From positions 1 through 10,244 of the forward strand of contig USCK01000059.1 of NCBI GenBank assembly GCA_900553205.1: a stretch of DNA of 10,244 bases. The letters are read 5' to 3'. A program made the translations under genes and the position numbers. Shown here in pieces: positions 1-7,698 of the stretch (positions are counted from its first letter, which is position 1; the number at the start of each line of letters is the position of its first letter). Under the pieces are notes generated by a model. It was not told the origin of the DNA. It saw only the letters and a program-made list of their open reading frames with translations, and ran no database searches. Origin of the DNA: an uncultured bacterium. GTDB lineage: Bacteria; Cyanobacteriota; Vampirovibrionia; Gastranaerophilales; Gastranaerophilaceae.

Positions 1-115
1 CACCATATATTCTGTCAAATGGGAAATCAAATATTTGAAGTTCCTTTTCTCTAAGAATTTCAGATACTAATGGTGCTGTCCCTATACTAAAAATTAAATC
101 ATACTTTTCTGCCAT
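1..115 (-). CDS. N-terminal fragment of a DUF1796-like (papain-like cysteine peptidase fold) protein
   Basis: The frame starts at ATG 115-113 and is open to the left edge, giving 38 residues beginning MAEKYDLIFSIGTAPL and ending near FDFPFDRIYG. The order 'YDLIFSIG', then a helix ending in Leu-Arg, then 'PFD' matches my recollection of the DUF1796 N-terminus (D-x-x-x-SLG-x-x-C, later S-G-PFDW). In that alignment the usual Cys falls on Pro15 and the Trp after PFD is Arg35, so this copy may lack the nucleophile or may belong to a sister family. No Shine-Dalgarno site precedes the ATG. It is divergent from the phosphofructokinase gene. The family role is poorly known, and the assignment rests on a very short stretch. 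Confidence 0.5.
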   Translation of the reverse strand, partial: MAEKYDLIFSIGTAPLVSEILREKELQIFDFPFDRIYG

Positions 116-182
116 ATTAACAGTGTAACATATTTTTAAATAATAAATATAATTTAAAAGTAGTAAATTATTCTTGTTGAGA

Positions 183-188
183 TATAAT
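183..188 (+). promoter_or_regulatory. Putative -10 box for the phosphofructokinase gene
   Basis: A perfect TATAAT lies 35 bases before the ATG at 224. The hexamer 17 bases upstream (160-165, GTAGTA) is a poor -35 match, so only the -10 is supported. It would give a leader of roughly 30 bases carrying the AAGGAAG ribosome site at 211-217. The rest of the 116-223 intergenic stretch is AT-rich and shows no other clear element. Confidence 0.4.
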
Positions 189-223
189 TATTGGTGACAA
201 TTAATAAGAAAAGGAAGGCGACA

Positions 224-1906
224 ATGAAAAATTTATCACCATTACAAGAAGAAAGACTAAAATACCAGCCAAAACTACCTTCATCTTTAGCTGGTGGCAT
301 AAGCTCACTAAATTGTGTTGAAGGTTCTGCAACTCAATCTGTTGCAAATCAGGCTGAAATCAAAGAATTATTCCAAAATACATACGGAAAACCTGTTGTT
401 ACATTCTCAACTTCTAATGAATCAAAATCTTTAGAAGCAAGAAATGTCGGTGTTATTCTATCAGGTGGACAAGCTCCTGGTGGACACAATGTTATCGCAG
501 GTTTGTATGATGCTCTAAAACAATCAAATCCTGAAGGAAAATTATACGGTTTCTTAGGTGGTCCTTCTGGTATTATTGATGGCAAGTATGTAGAATTTAC
601 AGACGAATTCATCAATGATTATAGAAATACAGGTGGTTTTGATATTATCGGTTCAGGTAGAACAAAACTTGAAACAGAAGAACAATTTGAAAAATCATTA
701 GCTGTTTGTAAAAAACTAAACATTTCTGCAGTTGTTATCATCGGTGGTGATGACTCTAACACAAACGCAGCACTTTTAGCTGAATGGTTTGTAAAACACA
801 ATGCAGGTATTCAAGTTATTGGTTGTCCTAAAACAATCGACGGCGACTTGAAAAACGAACAAATCGAAATTTCTTTCGGTTTTGATACAGCTACAAAAAC
901 TTATGCAGAATTAATCGGTAATATAGAAAGAGATGCAAACTCAGCTAAGAAATACTGGCACTTTATCAAAATTATGGGTAGAAGTGCATCACACGTTGCT
1001 TTAGAAGCTGCTTTACAAACTCAACCAAATATCACATTAATTTCAGAAGAAGTTGAAACAAAATCAATGTCATTATCTTCTGTAATTGATTATATGGTTG
1101 ATATTATTGTAAAACGTGCTGATATGGGTAAGAACTTTGGTATTGCAGTTATCCCTGAAGGTTTAATCGAATTCATTCCTGAAATGAAATCAATGATTGC
1201 AAACCTAAATGATATTATGGCTGAACTTGAGAACGATCCTGATTTTGTAAATGCTTCAACAATTCGTGAAAAATTTGAAATCGTAGAAAACAGACTAGAT
1301 GATGATAATGCAAAAGTTTATAACTCATTACCAGCATTAATCAAAACTCAATTATTAGCAGACCGTGACCCTCACGGAAATGTTCAAGTTTCAAAAATCG
1401 AAACAGAAAAATTGTTAATTGAAATGATTGCTACAAGACTTGAAGAAATGAAATCAGAAGGTTCTTTCATTGGTAAATTCAATGCTCAAGCTCACTTCTT
1501 CGGTTATGAAGGTAGATGTGCATTCCCATCAAACTTTGATGCTGATTATTGCTATTCATTGGGTTACAATGCTTACGCTCTAATTTCATTCGGTTTGACA
1601 GGTTACTTATCATCTGTTAGAAACTTGAATGAACCTGCTTCTAAATGGATTGCAGGTGGTGTTCCTCTTACAATGATGATGAATATGGAACGTCGTCATG
1701 GTGAAATGAAACCTGTAATCAAAAAAGCATTGGTTGAACTTGATGGACCAGTGTTCAAAAAACTTGAACAAAACAGAGAAGACTGGGCATTAAACGACAG
1801 ATACTTATTCCCTGGTGCTATTCAGTACTTCGGACCAAGCTCTGTTTGTGATATCACAACAGTTACTCTAAAACTTGAACAAGAAAGCAAATTAGTAAAC
1901 GCTTAA
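224..1906 (+). CDS. pfp: Pyrophosphate--fructose 6-phosphate 1-phosphotransferase (long PFP type)
   Basis: This cytosolic enzyme reversibly phosphorylates fructose 6-phosphate with PPi instead of ATP, serving glycolysis and gluconeogenesis. At 560 residues it fits the long PFP clade (plant, spirochete and chlamydial type) rather than the ~320-residue ATP enzyme. Visible motifs: SGGQAPGGHN at 80-89; GGDDS at 174-178, where the second Asp replaces the Gly of ATP enzymes; PKTIDGD at 202-208, with Lys203 marking PPi use and Asp206 the catalytic base; MGRSASH from Met251. I chose ATG 224 because AAGGAAG (211-217) sits six bases before it. An in-frame TTG at 191 would add 11 residues but has no ribosome site. 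A strong terminator follows, so the gene is probably monocistronic. Function is well supported; PPi preference is inferred from the two diagnostic residues. Confidence 0.95.
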   Translation: MKNLSPLQEERLKYQPKLPSSLAGGISSLNCVEGSATQSVANQAEIKELFQNTYGKPVVTFSTSNESKSLEARNVGVILSGGQAPGGHNVIAGLYDALKQSNPEGKLYGFLGGPSGIIDGKYVEFTDEFINDYRNTGGFDIIGSGRTKLETEEQFEKSLAVCKKLNISAVVIIGGDDSNTNAALLAEWFVKHNAGIQVIGCPKTIDGDLKNEQIEISFGFDTATKTYAELIGNIERDANSAKKYWHFIKIMGRSASHVALEAALQTQPNITLISEEVETKSMSLSSVIDYMVDIIVKRADMGKNFGIAVIPEGLIEFIPEMKSMIANLNDIMAELENDPDFVNASTIREKFEIVENRLDDDNAKVYNSLPALIKTQLLADRDPHGNVQVSKIETEKLLIEMIATRLEEMKSEGSFIGKFNAQAHFFGYEGRCAFPSNFDADYCYSLGYNAYALISFGLTGYLSSVRNLNEPASKWIAGGVPLTMMMNMERRHGEMKPVIKKALVELDGPVFKKLEQNREDWALNDRYLFPGAIQYFGPSSVCDITTVTLKLEQESKLVNA

Positions 1907-1938
1907 TGCTTTTTTGAAAAAATCGCTTGAATAATTCG

Positions 1939-1971
1939 GGAGTTGTTAAATTTTAACAACTCCTGTTTTTT
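1939..1971 (+). terminator. Intrinsic terminator after pfp
   Basis: An 11-bp perfect stem (GGAGTTGTTAA at 1939-1949 pairing with 1953-1963) closes a three-base loop and is followed by TG and six T residues (1966-1971). It lies 33 bases after the pfp stop and separates pfp from the downstream acetolactate synthase gene. The stem is symmetrical, but only the plus side carries the T tract. Confidence 0.9.
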
Positions 1972-1999
1972 GTTTAATAACACAAATGTTAATATAGCC

Positions 2000-2028
2000 T
2001 TGCGCAGGGTCGGGGTTTGAGATAAAAT
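2000..2028 (+). promoter_or_regulatory. Putative promoter of the acetolactate synthase gene, giving a near-leaderless mRNA
   Basis: TTGCGC (2000-2005) and TAAAAT (2023-2028) are separated by 17 bases, matching the -35 consensus at 4 of 6 and the -10 consensus at 5 of 6. The ATG begins at 2037, eight bases after the -10, so transcription would start at about the A of the start codon. There is no Shine-Dalgarno sequence in front of the gene and no alternative in-frame start before the upstream stop at 1995. Confidence 0.5.
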
Positions 2029-2036
2029 CTCTTGAT

Positions 2037-3674
2037 ATGGAACAAACAGTCAAAACATCATTAACAACAGGTGCAAAACTAATAGTTGATTTCTTATTAT
2101 CGGAAGGGGTAGATAAGATTTTTGGATACCCTGGTGCAGCTGTTTTACCTTTGTATGATGAACTTTCCAAAAGTCCTATCGAGCATATTTTGACTCGACA
2201 CGAACAGGCAGCAGTTCACGCTGCAGATGGGTATGCAAGAGTAGCTGAGAAAATAGGTGTTGCTCTTGTAACTTCAGGCCCCGGGGCAACAAATACGATA
2301 ACAGGGATTTTAAATGCGAATTCTGATAGAACTCCTCTTGTTGTTATTGCAGGACAATGTGAAGAATTGGGGTGTAATAATTTCCAAGAAGCAGATATGA
2401 CATCTATTGCCTCTACTTGTTGCAAAAAGACATTTTATATAAGTAGGGAACAAGATATACTAAGTACAATGCAACAAGCATTTAATATCGCACAAACAGC
2501 GCCTATGGGTTCTGTTGTTGTATCTGTTCCAAGAAGTATTTTAGCGCAAACTTTTGAACATACACCAATAAAAAAGAAATTTGTTCCACCGTTTAATGTC
2601 GGGGCTAAACAGTCTGAAATTCAAACATTAATCAATACTCTGAAAAATGCTGAAAGACCTTCAATTTTAATTGGGGGTGGGTGTTATAATTCAATATCTT
2701 TAATCAGAGAGTTTGCACATATTTCAAATATGCCGATAGTACATACTCTTATGGGAAAAGGTATTGTAGAAGATTTGTCTTTAGGTATGGTTGGTGTCAA
2801 CGGTTCAAATCTTGCAAATTCAATTATTGAAGATTCAGATGTTCTTCTTGTTTTGGGTGCAAGATTGGATTCAAGAGTTGCAGGAGCTGTTTCAAAATAT
2901 TTGCCTTCTACAAAAATCTTGAATATAAATCTTGAGCACAACACTTCTAAAAATGTATTATGCTCTCAAGAAATTATCGGGGATTTGAAGATTATACTTC
3001 AACAGATTATAGAGAATATAAAAAACAATAAAATATCTTTCTCCTTGAAATATGACTGGATAGATAAAATTGAATCTTTAAAAGAGATGTACAAACAAGA
3101 AAATCATAGCTTTGTGTCAGCAAATATTGACGGACTTGTTACTGAACATGTTTTGAATATTATTCATAACCATACTAAAAAATACAACCCGATAATAACA
3201 ACTGATGTCGGTCAGCATCAAATATTAGCGAGCAAAATATTTGAATCCAAAACTCCATACAATTTTGTAACATCAGGTGGCTTAGGTGCTATGGGGTTTG
3301 GTTTCCCTGCAGGTATCGGGGCATATTTTGCAAAACCTAATTCTTTAATTATTAATATAACAGGTGACGGTTCTTTTCAGATGAATATGCAAGAATTGGG
3401 AACTTGTTTAGAATACAAAATTCCTGTTAAAATAATTGTTATGAATAATTCATCATTGGGGCTTGTAAAACAAGCACAAGCAAGATATTATTCTAATCGT
3501 TTTTATCAATCAGATATGATTAATCCTGATTTTGTACAAATAGCGCAAGCGTATGGGATACGAGGAGTGTCTATTACTTCTTCTGAAGAACTTGAAAAGG
3601 CTTTAGACAAATACATTTCTCTCAATGAACCGGTATTATTTGATGTCCACACAGTGCCTACTGAGCTTGTTTAG
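2037..3674 (+). CDS. ilvB: Acetolactate synthase large subunit (divergent, ThDP-dependent)
   Basis: It condenses two pyruvates to acetolactate, or pyruvate with 2-ketobutyrate, using thiamine diphosphate: the first common step to valine, leucine and isoleucine. The protein has 545 residues. The N-terminal ThDP domain has FGYPGAAVLPLYDEL and catalytic Glu56 in RHEQAAVHAADGYAR. The middle domain has GARLDSRVAG. The C-terminal ThDP motif runs from Gly443-Asp444-Gly445 to Asn470-Asn471. The position equal to the substrate-selecting Trp (Arabidopsis Trp574) is Ala480, as in other Trp-less forms such as E. coli IlvB (Gln there). The segment after GQ in the second conserved block is about two residues shorter than usual. 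No small regulatory subunit gene (ilvN/ilvH) is adjacent. The only in-frame ATG lacks a Shine-Dalgarno site. The last 17 bases overlap the exporter gene on the other strand. A catabolic (acetoin) role is possible. Confidence 0.85.
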   Translation: MEQTVKTSLTTGAKLIVDFLLSEGVDKIFGYPGAAVLPLYDELSKSPIEHILTRHEQAAVHAADGYARVAEKIGVALVTSGPGATNTITGILNANSDRTPLVVIAGQCEELGCNNFQEADMTSIASTCCKKTFYISREQDILSTMQQAFNIAQTAPMGSVVVSVPRSILAQTFEHTPIKKKFVPPFNVGAKQSEIQTLINTLKNAERPSILIGGGCYNSISLIREFAHISNMPIVHTLMGKGIVEDLSLGMVGVNGSNLANSIIEDSDVLLVLGARLDSRVAGAVSKYLPSTKILNINLEHNTSKNVLCSQEIIGDLKIILQQIIENIKNNKISFSLKYDWIDKIESLKEMYKQENHSFVSANIDGLVTEHVLNIIHNHTKKYNPIITTDVGQHQILASKIFESKTPYNFVTSGGLGAMGFGFPAGIGAYFAKPNSLIINITGDGSFQMNMQELGTCLEYKIPVKIIVMNNSSLGLVKQAQARYYSNRFYQSDMINPDFVQIAQAYGIRGVSITSSEELEKALDKYISLNEPVLFDVHTVPTELV

Positions 3675-5244
3675 CTTTTTTGCGTTCCAAACTCTTTGGA
3701 GAACGAACTAATAACATTAAAGGTAATATTGCAAATGAAGCTATTGCAAACCATCTAAAGGTGTCAATATATGCCCATAGATGTGATTGTTGAACTAACT
3801 GTTGATATAGTTGAGCTTTTGCCATAAATGTAGATGTCGCACCATCTGTCAAACCTGAAAAAGCACCAGATAAGGCTTGAACTCGTTCTACAAAAACATT
3901 GTTTGTGTCGGTAAGTTTTCCAACCATCATGTTTTGGTGAACTTGTGCAAATCTAGATACACAAGTTGTAACAACAGATGTACCTATTGCAGCACCTATA
4001 TTCTTTAACAGGTTCTGTAAACCACTGGCATTGGTTAATTGGTCGTTATGTAATGTGCAGCAAGATAAGTTAATAAGTGGTACAAGGGCAAGAATCATAC
4101 CCATACCAAATAAGAAGTTTGGTAATGCAATATCAGATAATGATATTTGCAAATTAATTTCACCAAAAGCTAAACTACCTAAACCTAGAATAATTAACCC
4201 TGCGATAACTAAAGGTTTTTCACCCACAATAGGAGATAATGTAGCATTGATAACTGTTGCAACCATACAACCTGCACCACGAGGTACCATTGATAACCCG
4301 CTTAAGAAAGAAGTATATCCCATCATTTGTTGTAACATAGAAGGTAACATGGCTGCAGATCCCATCATTGCACCCATAAGTACGATTTGAATAATTGTAC
4401 CGAATAAATAGTTTTTATCTTTTAATATACTAAGATTCACTAGTGCATTTTTCTTATTCAAGGCTTGCGATAATATAAAGAAGAAGAATCCAATCATAGA
4501 TATTGCAAAAGTCCAGCATATCCAAGTTGCACCAAACCAATCGGCATCGTTACCTTTGTCTAAGAATACCTGAAAAGCAACAAGCCAAATAGTTAAGAAG
4601 AAAAAGCCGACATAATCCATTGTCACATTGTCTTGTTTTCTTGCGTAAGGTGGTTCTTCTAATAAAGACGGAGCTATAGATAATACTAAAATACCAAATG
4701 GTATATTGATATAATAAATAAACGGCCAAGACCAATTTTCAGTAATCCAACCACCGATTGCAGGCCCAATAATAGGTGCAACAATTACGCCAAGCCCGAA
4801 CATTGCCATTGCTTGCGCACGCTGATTCTTAGGGAAGCTTTCAAGCATAATAGATTGAGTTAGTGGTAAAATCCCACCACCACCTAGACCTTGTAAAAAT
4901 CTAGAAATAATCATCATTCCTATAGAATTTGAAATACCACATAGGAAAGATGATGTTGTAAAGATAAACAAGCACAGCATAAAAAAGTTGTTTCTACCAA
5001 GTTTTTTACAGCCAAAATCAACTGTTGGAATAATAATACCACTGGCGATTAAGTAGCTTGTAATAATCCAAGTCGATTCTGTATGGCTAACAGAAAAACT
5101 ACCTGCCATATAAGGTAATGCTACATTAGAAATAGTTTCATCTAACGCATACATAAATACTGCTATCATTAAAGGTGCAGCGATTAACCAAGGGTTCTTA
5201 CTAGGTTTCCATTCATCATCTTTTATAACTTGTGCATTATCCAT
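3658..5244 (-). CDS. DHA2-family multidrug efflux MFS transporter (EmrB/QacA type)
   Basis: This inner-membrane proton antiporter of 528 residues fits the 14-helix DHA2 family that exports lipophilic drugs. Visible signatures: motif D1 in helix 1, LDETISNVALP (34-44); a degenerate motif A in the helix 2-3 loop, DFGCKKLGRNN (76-86), lacking the usual Asp; motif B, R115-FLQGLGGGG; and antiporter motif C, G-x-GVIVAPIIGPAIGGW (150-166). The C-terminus is Lys-rich (RKKAKQAQ). It follows marR by 16 bases on the same strand, with AAGGA (5255-5259) ten bases before the ATG. The pair therefore looks like one operon in which MarR controls the pump. No EmrA-type adaptor gene or TolC homologue is adjacent, so it may act alone or with unlinked partners. 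Substrates cannot be read from the sequence. Confidence 0.93.
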   Translation of the reverse strand: MDNAQVIKDDEWKPSKNPWLIAAPLMIAVFMYALDETISNVALPYMAGSFSVSHTESTWIITSYLIASGIIIPTVDFGCKKLGRNNFFMLCLFIFTTSSFLCGISNSIGMMIISRFLQGLGGGGILPLTQSIMLESFPKNQRAQAMAMFGLGVIVAPIIGPAIGGWITENWSWPFIYYINIPFGILVLSIAPSLLEEPPYARKQDNVTMDYVGFFFLTIWLVAFQVFLDKGNDADWFGATWICWTFAISMIGFFFFILSQALNKKNALVNLSILKDKNYLFGTIIQIVLMGAMMGSAAMLPSMLQQMMGYTSFLSGLSMVPRGAGCMVATVINATLSPIVGEKPLVIAGLIILGLGSLAFGEINLQISLSDIALPNFLFGMGMILALVPLINLSCCTLHNDQLTNASGLQNLLKNIGAAIGTSVVTTCVSRFAQVHQNMMVGKLTDTNNVFVERVQALSGAFSGLTDGATSTFMAKAQLYQQLVQQSHLWAYIDTFRWFAIASFAILPLMLLVRSPKSLERKKAKQAQ

Positions 5245-5260
5245 TATTTATTAGTCCTTA

Positions 5261-5725
5261 TTAATTGAAAGAAATGTTTTCCATTTCTGTTACTGTTTTC
5301 CTAAATTTTCTTAATGAATCTCTGATTCTATCTATTTCTGCTTTAGGAAACATTTTATGAACTTTCTCAAAAACTTCTTGAGTTTTTATTCTTATTTCGT
5401 CATAAGTTTTTTTACCTAATTCTGTCATTACAGGGATTTTTACCATTCTCGATTTTTTAGTGTCATATAATCTTGTTATCAAACCTTTTTCTTCAAGCGA
5501 ATCTAAGAATTTACCTGTATGAGCTTTACCTTTAAGAATTGCATTGGCAAGTTCTATTTGGGACAGATTTTGATTACAGTCAAGAGTATCGAGAATAGTG
5601 AATTCTTCAAGAGTTACACTTTTGACATTTTTTTCAAACCATCTTTTGAAGGTTTCGTGACAAACACGAGAAGACAATTCAATTTCATATCCCAAACTAT
5701 CTATAAAATGTTCTTTAAATTCCAT
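5261..5725 (-). CDS. MarR-family winged-helix transcriptional regulator
   Basis: The 154-residue protein has the MarR layout: N-terminal dimerisation helices (about 1-35), a winged helix-turn-helix from about 40 to 110 (LEEFTILDTLD, then SQIELANAILKGKAHTGKFL as the recognition region, then EEKGLITRLYDTKKSRM with the basic wing), and C-terminal dimerisation helices. MarR dimers usually repress their own operon and release DNA on binding a small phenolic or lipophilic ligand. The ribosome site is AGGAGG (5730-5735), four bases before the ATG. The gene lies directly upstream of the exporter, and a perfect palindrome overlaps its promoter, so autorepression plus inducible export is the simplest reading. 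The ligand is unknown. No conserved Cys pair suggesting an oxidation sensor is visible; the single Cys residues are at about 22 and 50. Confidence 0.92.
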   Translation of the reverse strand: MEFKEHFIDSLGYEIELSSRVCHETFKRWFEKNVKSVTLEEFTILDTLDCNQNLSQIELANAILKGKAHTGKFLDSLEEKGLITRLYDTKKSRMVKIPVMTELGKKTYDEIRIKTQEVFEKVHKMFPKAEIDRIRDSLRKFRKTVTEMENISFN

Positions 5726-5744
5726 TTTTCCTCCTAAGAAAAAG

Positions 5745-5780
5745 TTAGTAGAAAATTCTACGAGTAGAATTTTCTACTAA
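5745..5780 (-). promoter_or_regulatory. 36-bp perfect palindrome, candidate MarR operator
   Basis: The 17-base arm TTAGTAGAAAATTCTAC (5745-5761) is followed by GA and then by its exact reverse complement (5764-5780). Each arm is itself nearly palindromic (GTAGAAAATTCTAC at 5748-5761 and GTAGAATTTTCTAC at 5764-5777), so the site could hold two MarR dimers 16 bases apart. It covers the end of the marR -10 box and the expected transcription start, an ideal place for repression. No T tract follows on either strand, which argues against a terminator. Confidence 0.85.
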
Positions 5781-5807
5781 TGTAACAAAAGCAAAAATCT
5801 ATGTCAA
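5779..5807 (-). promoter_or_regulatory. marR-exporter operon promoter
   Basis: On the minus strand a perfect TTGACA -35 (5807-5802) is followed after exactly 17 bases by TACATT (5784-5779), a 4 of 6 match to the -10. Transcription would start at about 5772, inside the palindrome. The promoter lies in the 99-base gap behind mutL; no terminator separates it from mutL, so some read-through from mutL is possible. Confidence 0.75.
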
Positions 5808-5824
5808 TCTGTATCTTGTTTCAA

Positions 5825-7618
5825 TTACTTGTTGCGCATAAAAAATGAGGCAATTTCTGAGTGAGGCAGAACCTTACTGATAGGTCTGCCATGAGGACAA
5901 GTGTAAGGGTGCTTACAGCCTCTCCAGCGTTTGATTATTTCCTGCATTTGAAACATATTCAAAGATGTGTTTGCCTTCACAGCAGCTTTGCAAGATGTGG
6001 TTATAAGGATTTTTTCTTCCAAATTATCCAAATCACCTTCCAGATTTTCCAGAATATCCTTGATTATATCCTTTGGTGAAACTTTGGATAATAATTGTGG
6101 AACTTTTTTGAACATTATATCTGTATCGTTCAAAAATTCTATTCCGTATCCGAATTTTGCAAACTTATCAAGATGTTCTTTTAACAACTCGGCTTCAACA
6201 GGTGTAAGTTCAATAATATCCGATATAAACAACAGTTGTGATGACGGCTCTTTTTGAGATTTTAATGTTTCGTAAATATATCTTTCATCGGCAATATGTT
6301 GGTCAACAATTTCCAGTCCATCTTCTTTTTCGATAAGAATATATGTTTTTTTATACTGCCCGATTATATTTTCTTCTTGCTTAACCTCAGTTACAATTTG
6401 TGGTTGTTGGATAAACTGATGTTGTCTAAAATGTTCAGGTTCTTTATATACAACAGGTTCTTTTATAAATTTAGTAAACTCTGTTTTTTCTTTTGGAACT
6501 TCTTGTATTTCGTTTTCTTCTTCCTCGTAGGACTTTTGAGAAAACAAGTTTTGAATATCGGAATTTACTGCGATATTTGTTTGAAAATCTTCAGGATTCG
6601 GGTCTTTAACCTGATGAGTATTTATTCTAACAATATTCGACAAAGAGTTATCTACAGAAGCACGAATAAAATTAAATATTTGGTTAGGATTTCTGTATTT
6701 AACTTCTTTTTTAGTCGGGTGAACATTAATATCCAACTCGTCAGGTGGAAGTTCTAAATTCAAGATTACAAAAGGATACTTTCCGTTAGGAATCATATTT
6801 TTGTATGCCATATCAATGGCTTTCATAAATACAGGACATTTTACGGTTCTTGAATTTACAAATATATGATAATCTTTTTTACTTGAACGTGTAAAATCAG
6901 GTGTGCTTACATATCCGGAAATTTTCAGACCAGATATATTATCACAACCTTCTGCCGGACGTAAATTGTCAAACAATGTTTTAGAATAAAGATTTTTAAT
7001 GACTTCCGGCAAACTGCCTAAGCCGTTTGTCTTTAGAACGGTTTTGTCATTGTTCTTTAGTTCAAATCCAATATTTGTATTAACCAAAGCCATAGAAGTT
7101 ACAAGCTCAGAAATATACGCAAATTCGGTTTTAGGATTTTTTAAGAATTTTAGTCTTACAGGCAGATTATAGAATAAATCTCGAACCTCCATTATAGTTC
7201 CGACAGCGCAACCTGTTTCTATTTTATGGACTTCTGAGTTTTCGCATGTAACTTTTGTGCCTGTTTCAAAATCTTTGGTTCTTGTTATACAAGTAAGTTT
7301 TGAAATAGAAATAATACTGGCAAGCGCTTCACCACGAAATCCCATTGTTCTGATATTATATAAATCCTCAGTCTTTTCAATTTTGCTTGTAGCGTGTTTG
7401 GAAAAAGCAAGGATAATATCATCAGGATGAATGCCTGAACCGTTATCTGCAATCCGAATATTGCGACATTCGTTTGAAATCTCTATGCTTACTTTTGTAG
7501 CTCCTGCATCAATAGAATTCTCGACAAGTTCTTTAACAACAGAGAATGGTCTTTCTATAACCTCACCTGCTGCTATTTGGTTTATTATATGTTTTGATAA
7601 CTGGTGTATTCTTGCCAT
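5825..7618 (-). CDS. mutL: DNA mismatch repair protein MutL (endonuclease type)
   Basis: MutL couples mismatch recognition by MutS to strand incision and removal. The 597-residue protein has the GHKL ATPase N-terminus: KELVENSIDAGA with Glu30 as catalytic base and Asn34 for Mg/ATP, DNGSGI (58-63), GFRGEAL (93-99), and NVHPTKKEV in the transducer domain. A variable Glu/Gln-rich linker (about 340-415) follows. The C-terminal domain carries nickase motifs: DQH-x3-E-x4-E (Asp439 to Glu450, with Ile442 in place of the usual Ala), Cys543 in CKAAVKA, CPHGRP (574-579) and F-x-R (593-595). It therefore probably nicks DNA itself, as in bacteria lacking MutH. The start matches the family N-terminus (ARIHQLSKHIINQIAAGEVI). 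There is no Shine-Dalgarno site; instead TAAAAT lies six bases before the ATG. mutS is not in the window. Confidence 0.97.
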   Translation of the reverse strand: MARIHQLSKHIINQIAAGEVIERPFSVVKELVENSIDAGATKVSIEISNECRNIRIADNGSGIHPDDIILAFSKHATSKIEKTEDLYNIRTMGFRGEALASIISISKLTCITRTKDFETGTKVTCENSEVHKIETGCAVGTIMEVRDLFYNLPVRLKFLKNPKTEFAYISELVTSMALVNTNIGFELKNNDKTVLKTNGLGSLPEVIKNLYSKTLFDNLRPAEGCDNISGLKISGYVSTPDFTRSSKKDYHIFVNSRTVKCPVFMKAIDMAYKNMIPNGKYPFVILNLELPPDELDINVHPTKKEVKYRNPNQIFNFIRASVDNSLSNIVRINTHQVKDPNPEDFQTNIAVNSDIQNLFSQKSYEEEENEIQEVPKEKTEFTKFIKEPVVYKEPEHFRQHQFIQQPQIVTEVKQEENIIGQYKKTYILIEKEDGLEIVDQHIADERYIYETLKSQKEPSSQLLFISDIIELTPVEAELLKEHLDKFAKFGYGIEFLNDTDIMFKKVPQLLSKVSPKDIIKDILENLEGDLDNLEEKILITTSCKAAVKANTSLNMFQMQEIIKRWRGCKHPYTCPHGRPISKVLPHSEIASFFMRNK

Positions 7619-7624
7619 ATATAA

Positions 7625-7630
7625 ATTTTA
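7625..7630 (-). promoter_or_regulatory. -10-like box directly upstream of mutL
   Basis: On the minus strand TAAAAT lies six bases before the mutL ATG, where a ribosome site would be expected but is absent. This is the same hexamer and nearly the same spacing as at the acetolactate synthase gene. A -35 match at 17 bases (GTGCTA) is poor, so this is suggestive only. Confidence 0.3.
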
Positions 7631-7670
7631 GCTTAAAAAAAGATATATAGCACTTTTGTTAAAAATAGTT

Positions 7671-7676
7671 TATAAT
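7671..7676 (+). promoter_or_regulatory. Putative -10 box for the 66-residue small protein gene
   Basis: TATAAT lies 22 bases before the ATG at 7699, leaving a short leader that contains the AGAGG ribosome site (7687-7691). The -35 position (7648-7653, TAGCAC) is a weak match. The box lies in the 80-base gap shared with the divergent mutL gene. Confidence 0.4.
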
Positions 7677-7698
7677 TATAAAGAAAAGAGGTACTATT

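Noticed and set aside
191..223. TTG start extending pfp by 11 residues
   Set aside because: It has no ribosome site and would place AAGGAAG inside the coding region; ATG 224 has ideal spacing to that site.
2019..2031. GAGAT-AAA-ATCTC hairpin as an attenuator of the acetolactate synthase gene
   Set aside because: It is only five base pairs, has no T tract, and overlaps the predicted -10 box, so it would not be in the transcript.
3683..3705. Hairpin after the acetolactate synthase stop as a terminator
   Set aside because: The stem is interrupted by a bulge, and the T tract lies before it rather than after it on the plus strand; on the minus strand it is followed by A residues. It also lies within the exporter coding region.
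4031..4390. 119-residue plus-strand frame inside the exporter gene
   Set aside because: It is a shadow of the transmembrane coding region with no domain or start signal.
6296..6757. 153-residue plus-strand frame inside mutL
   Set aside because: It is antisense to a clearly conserved gene, is rich in Phe/Ile from reversed Lys/Glu codons, and has no ribosome site.
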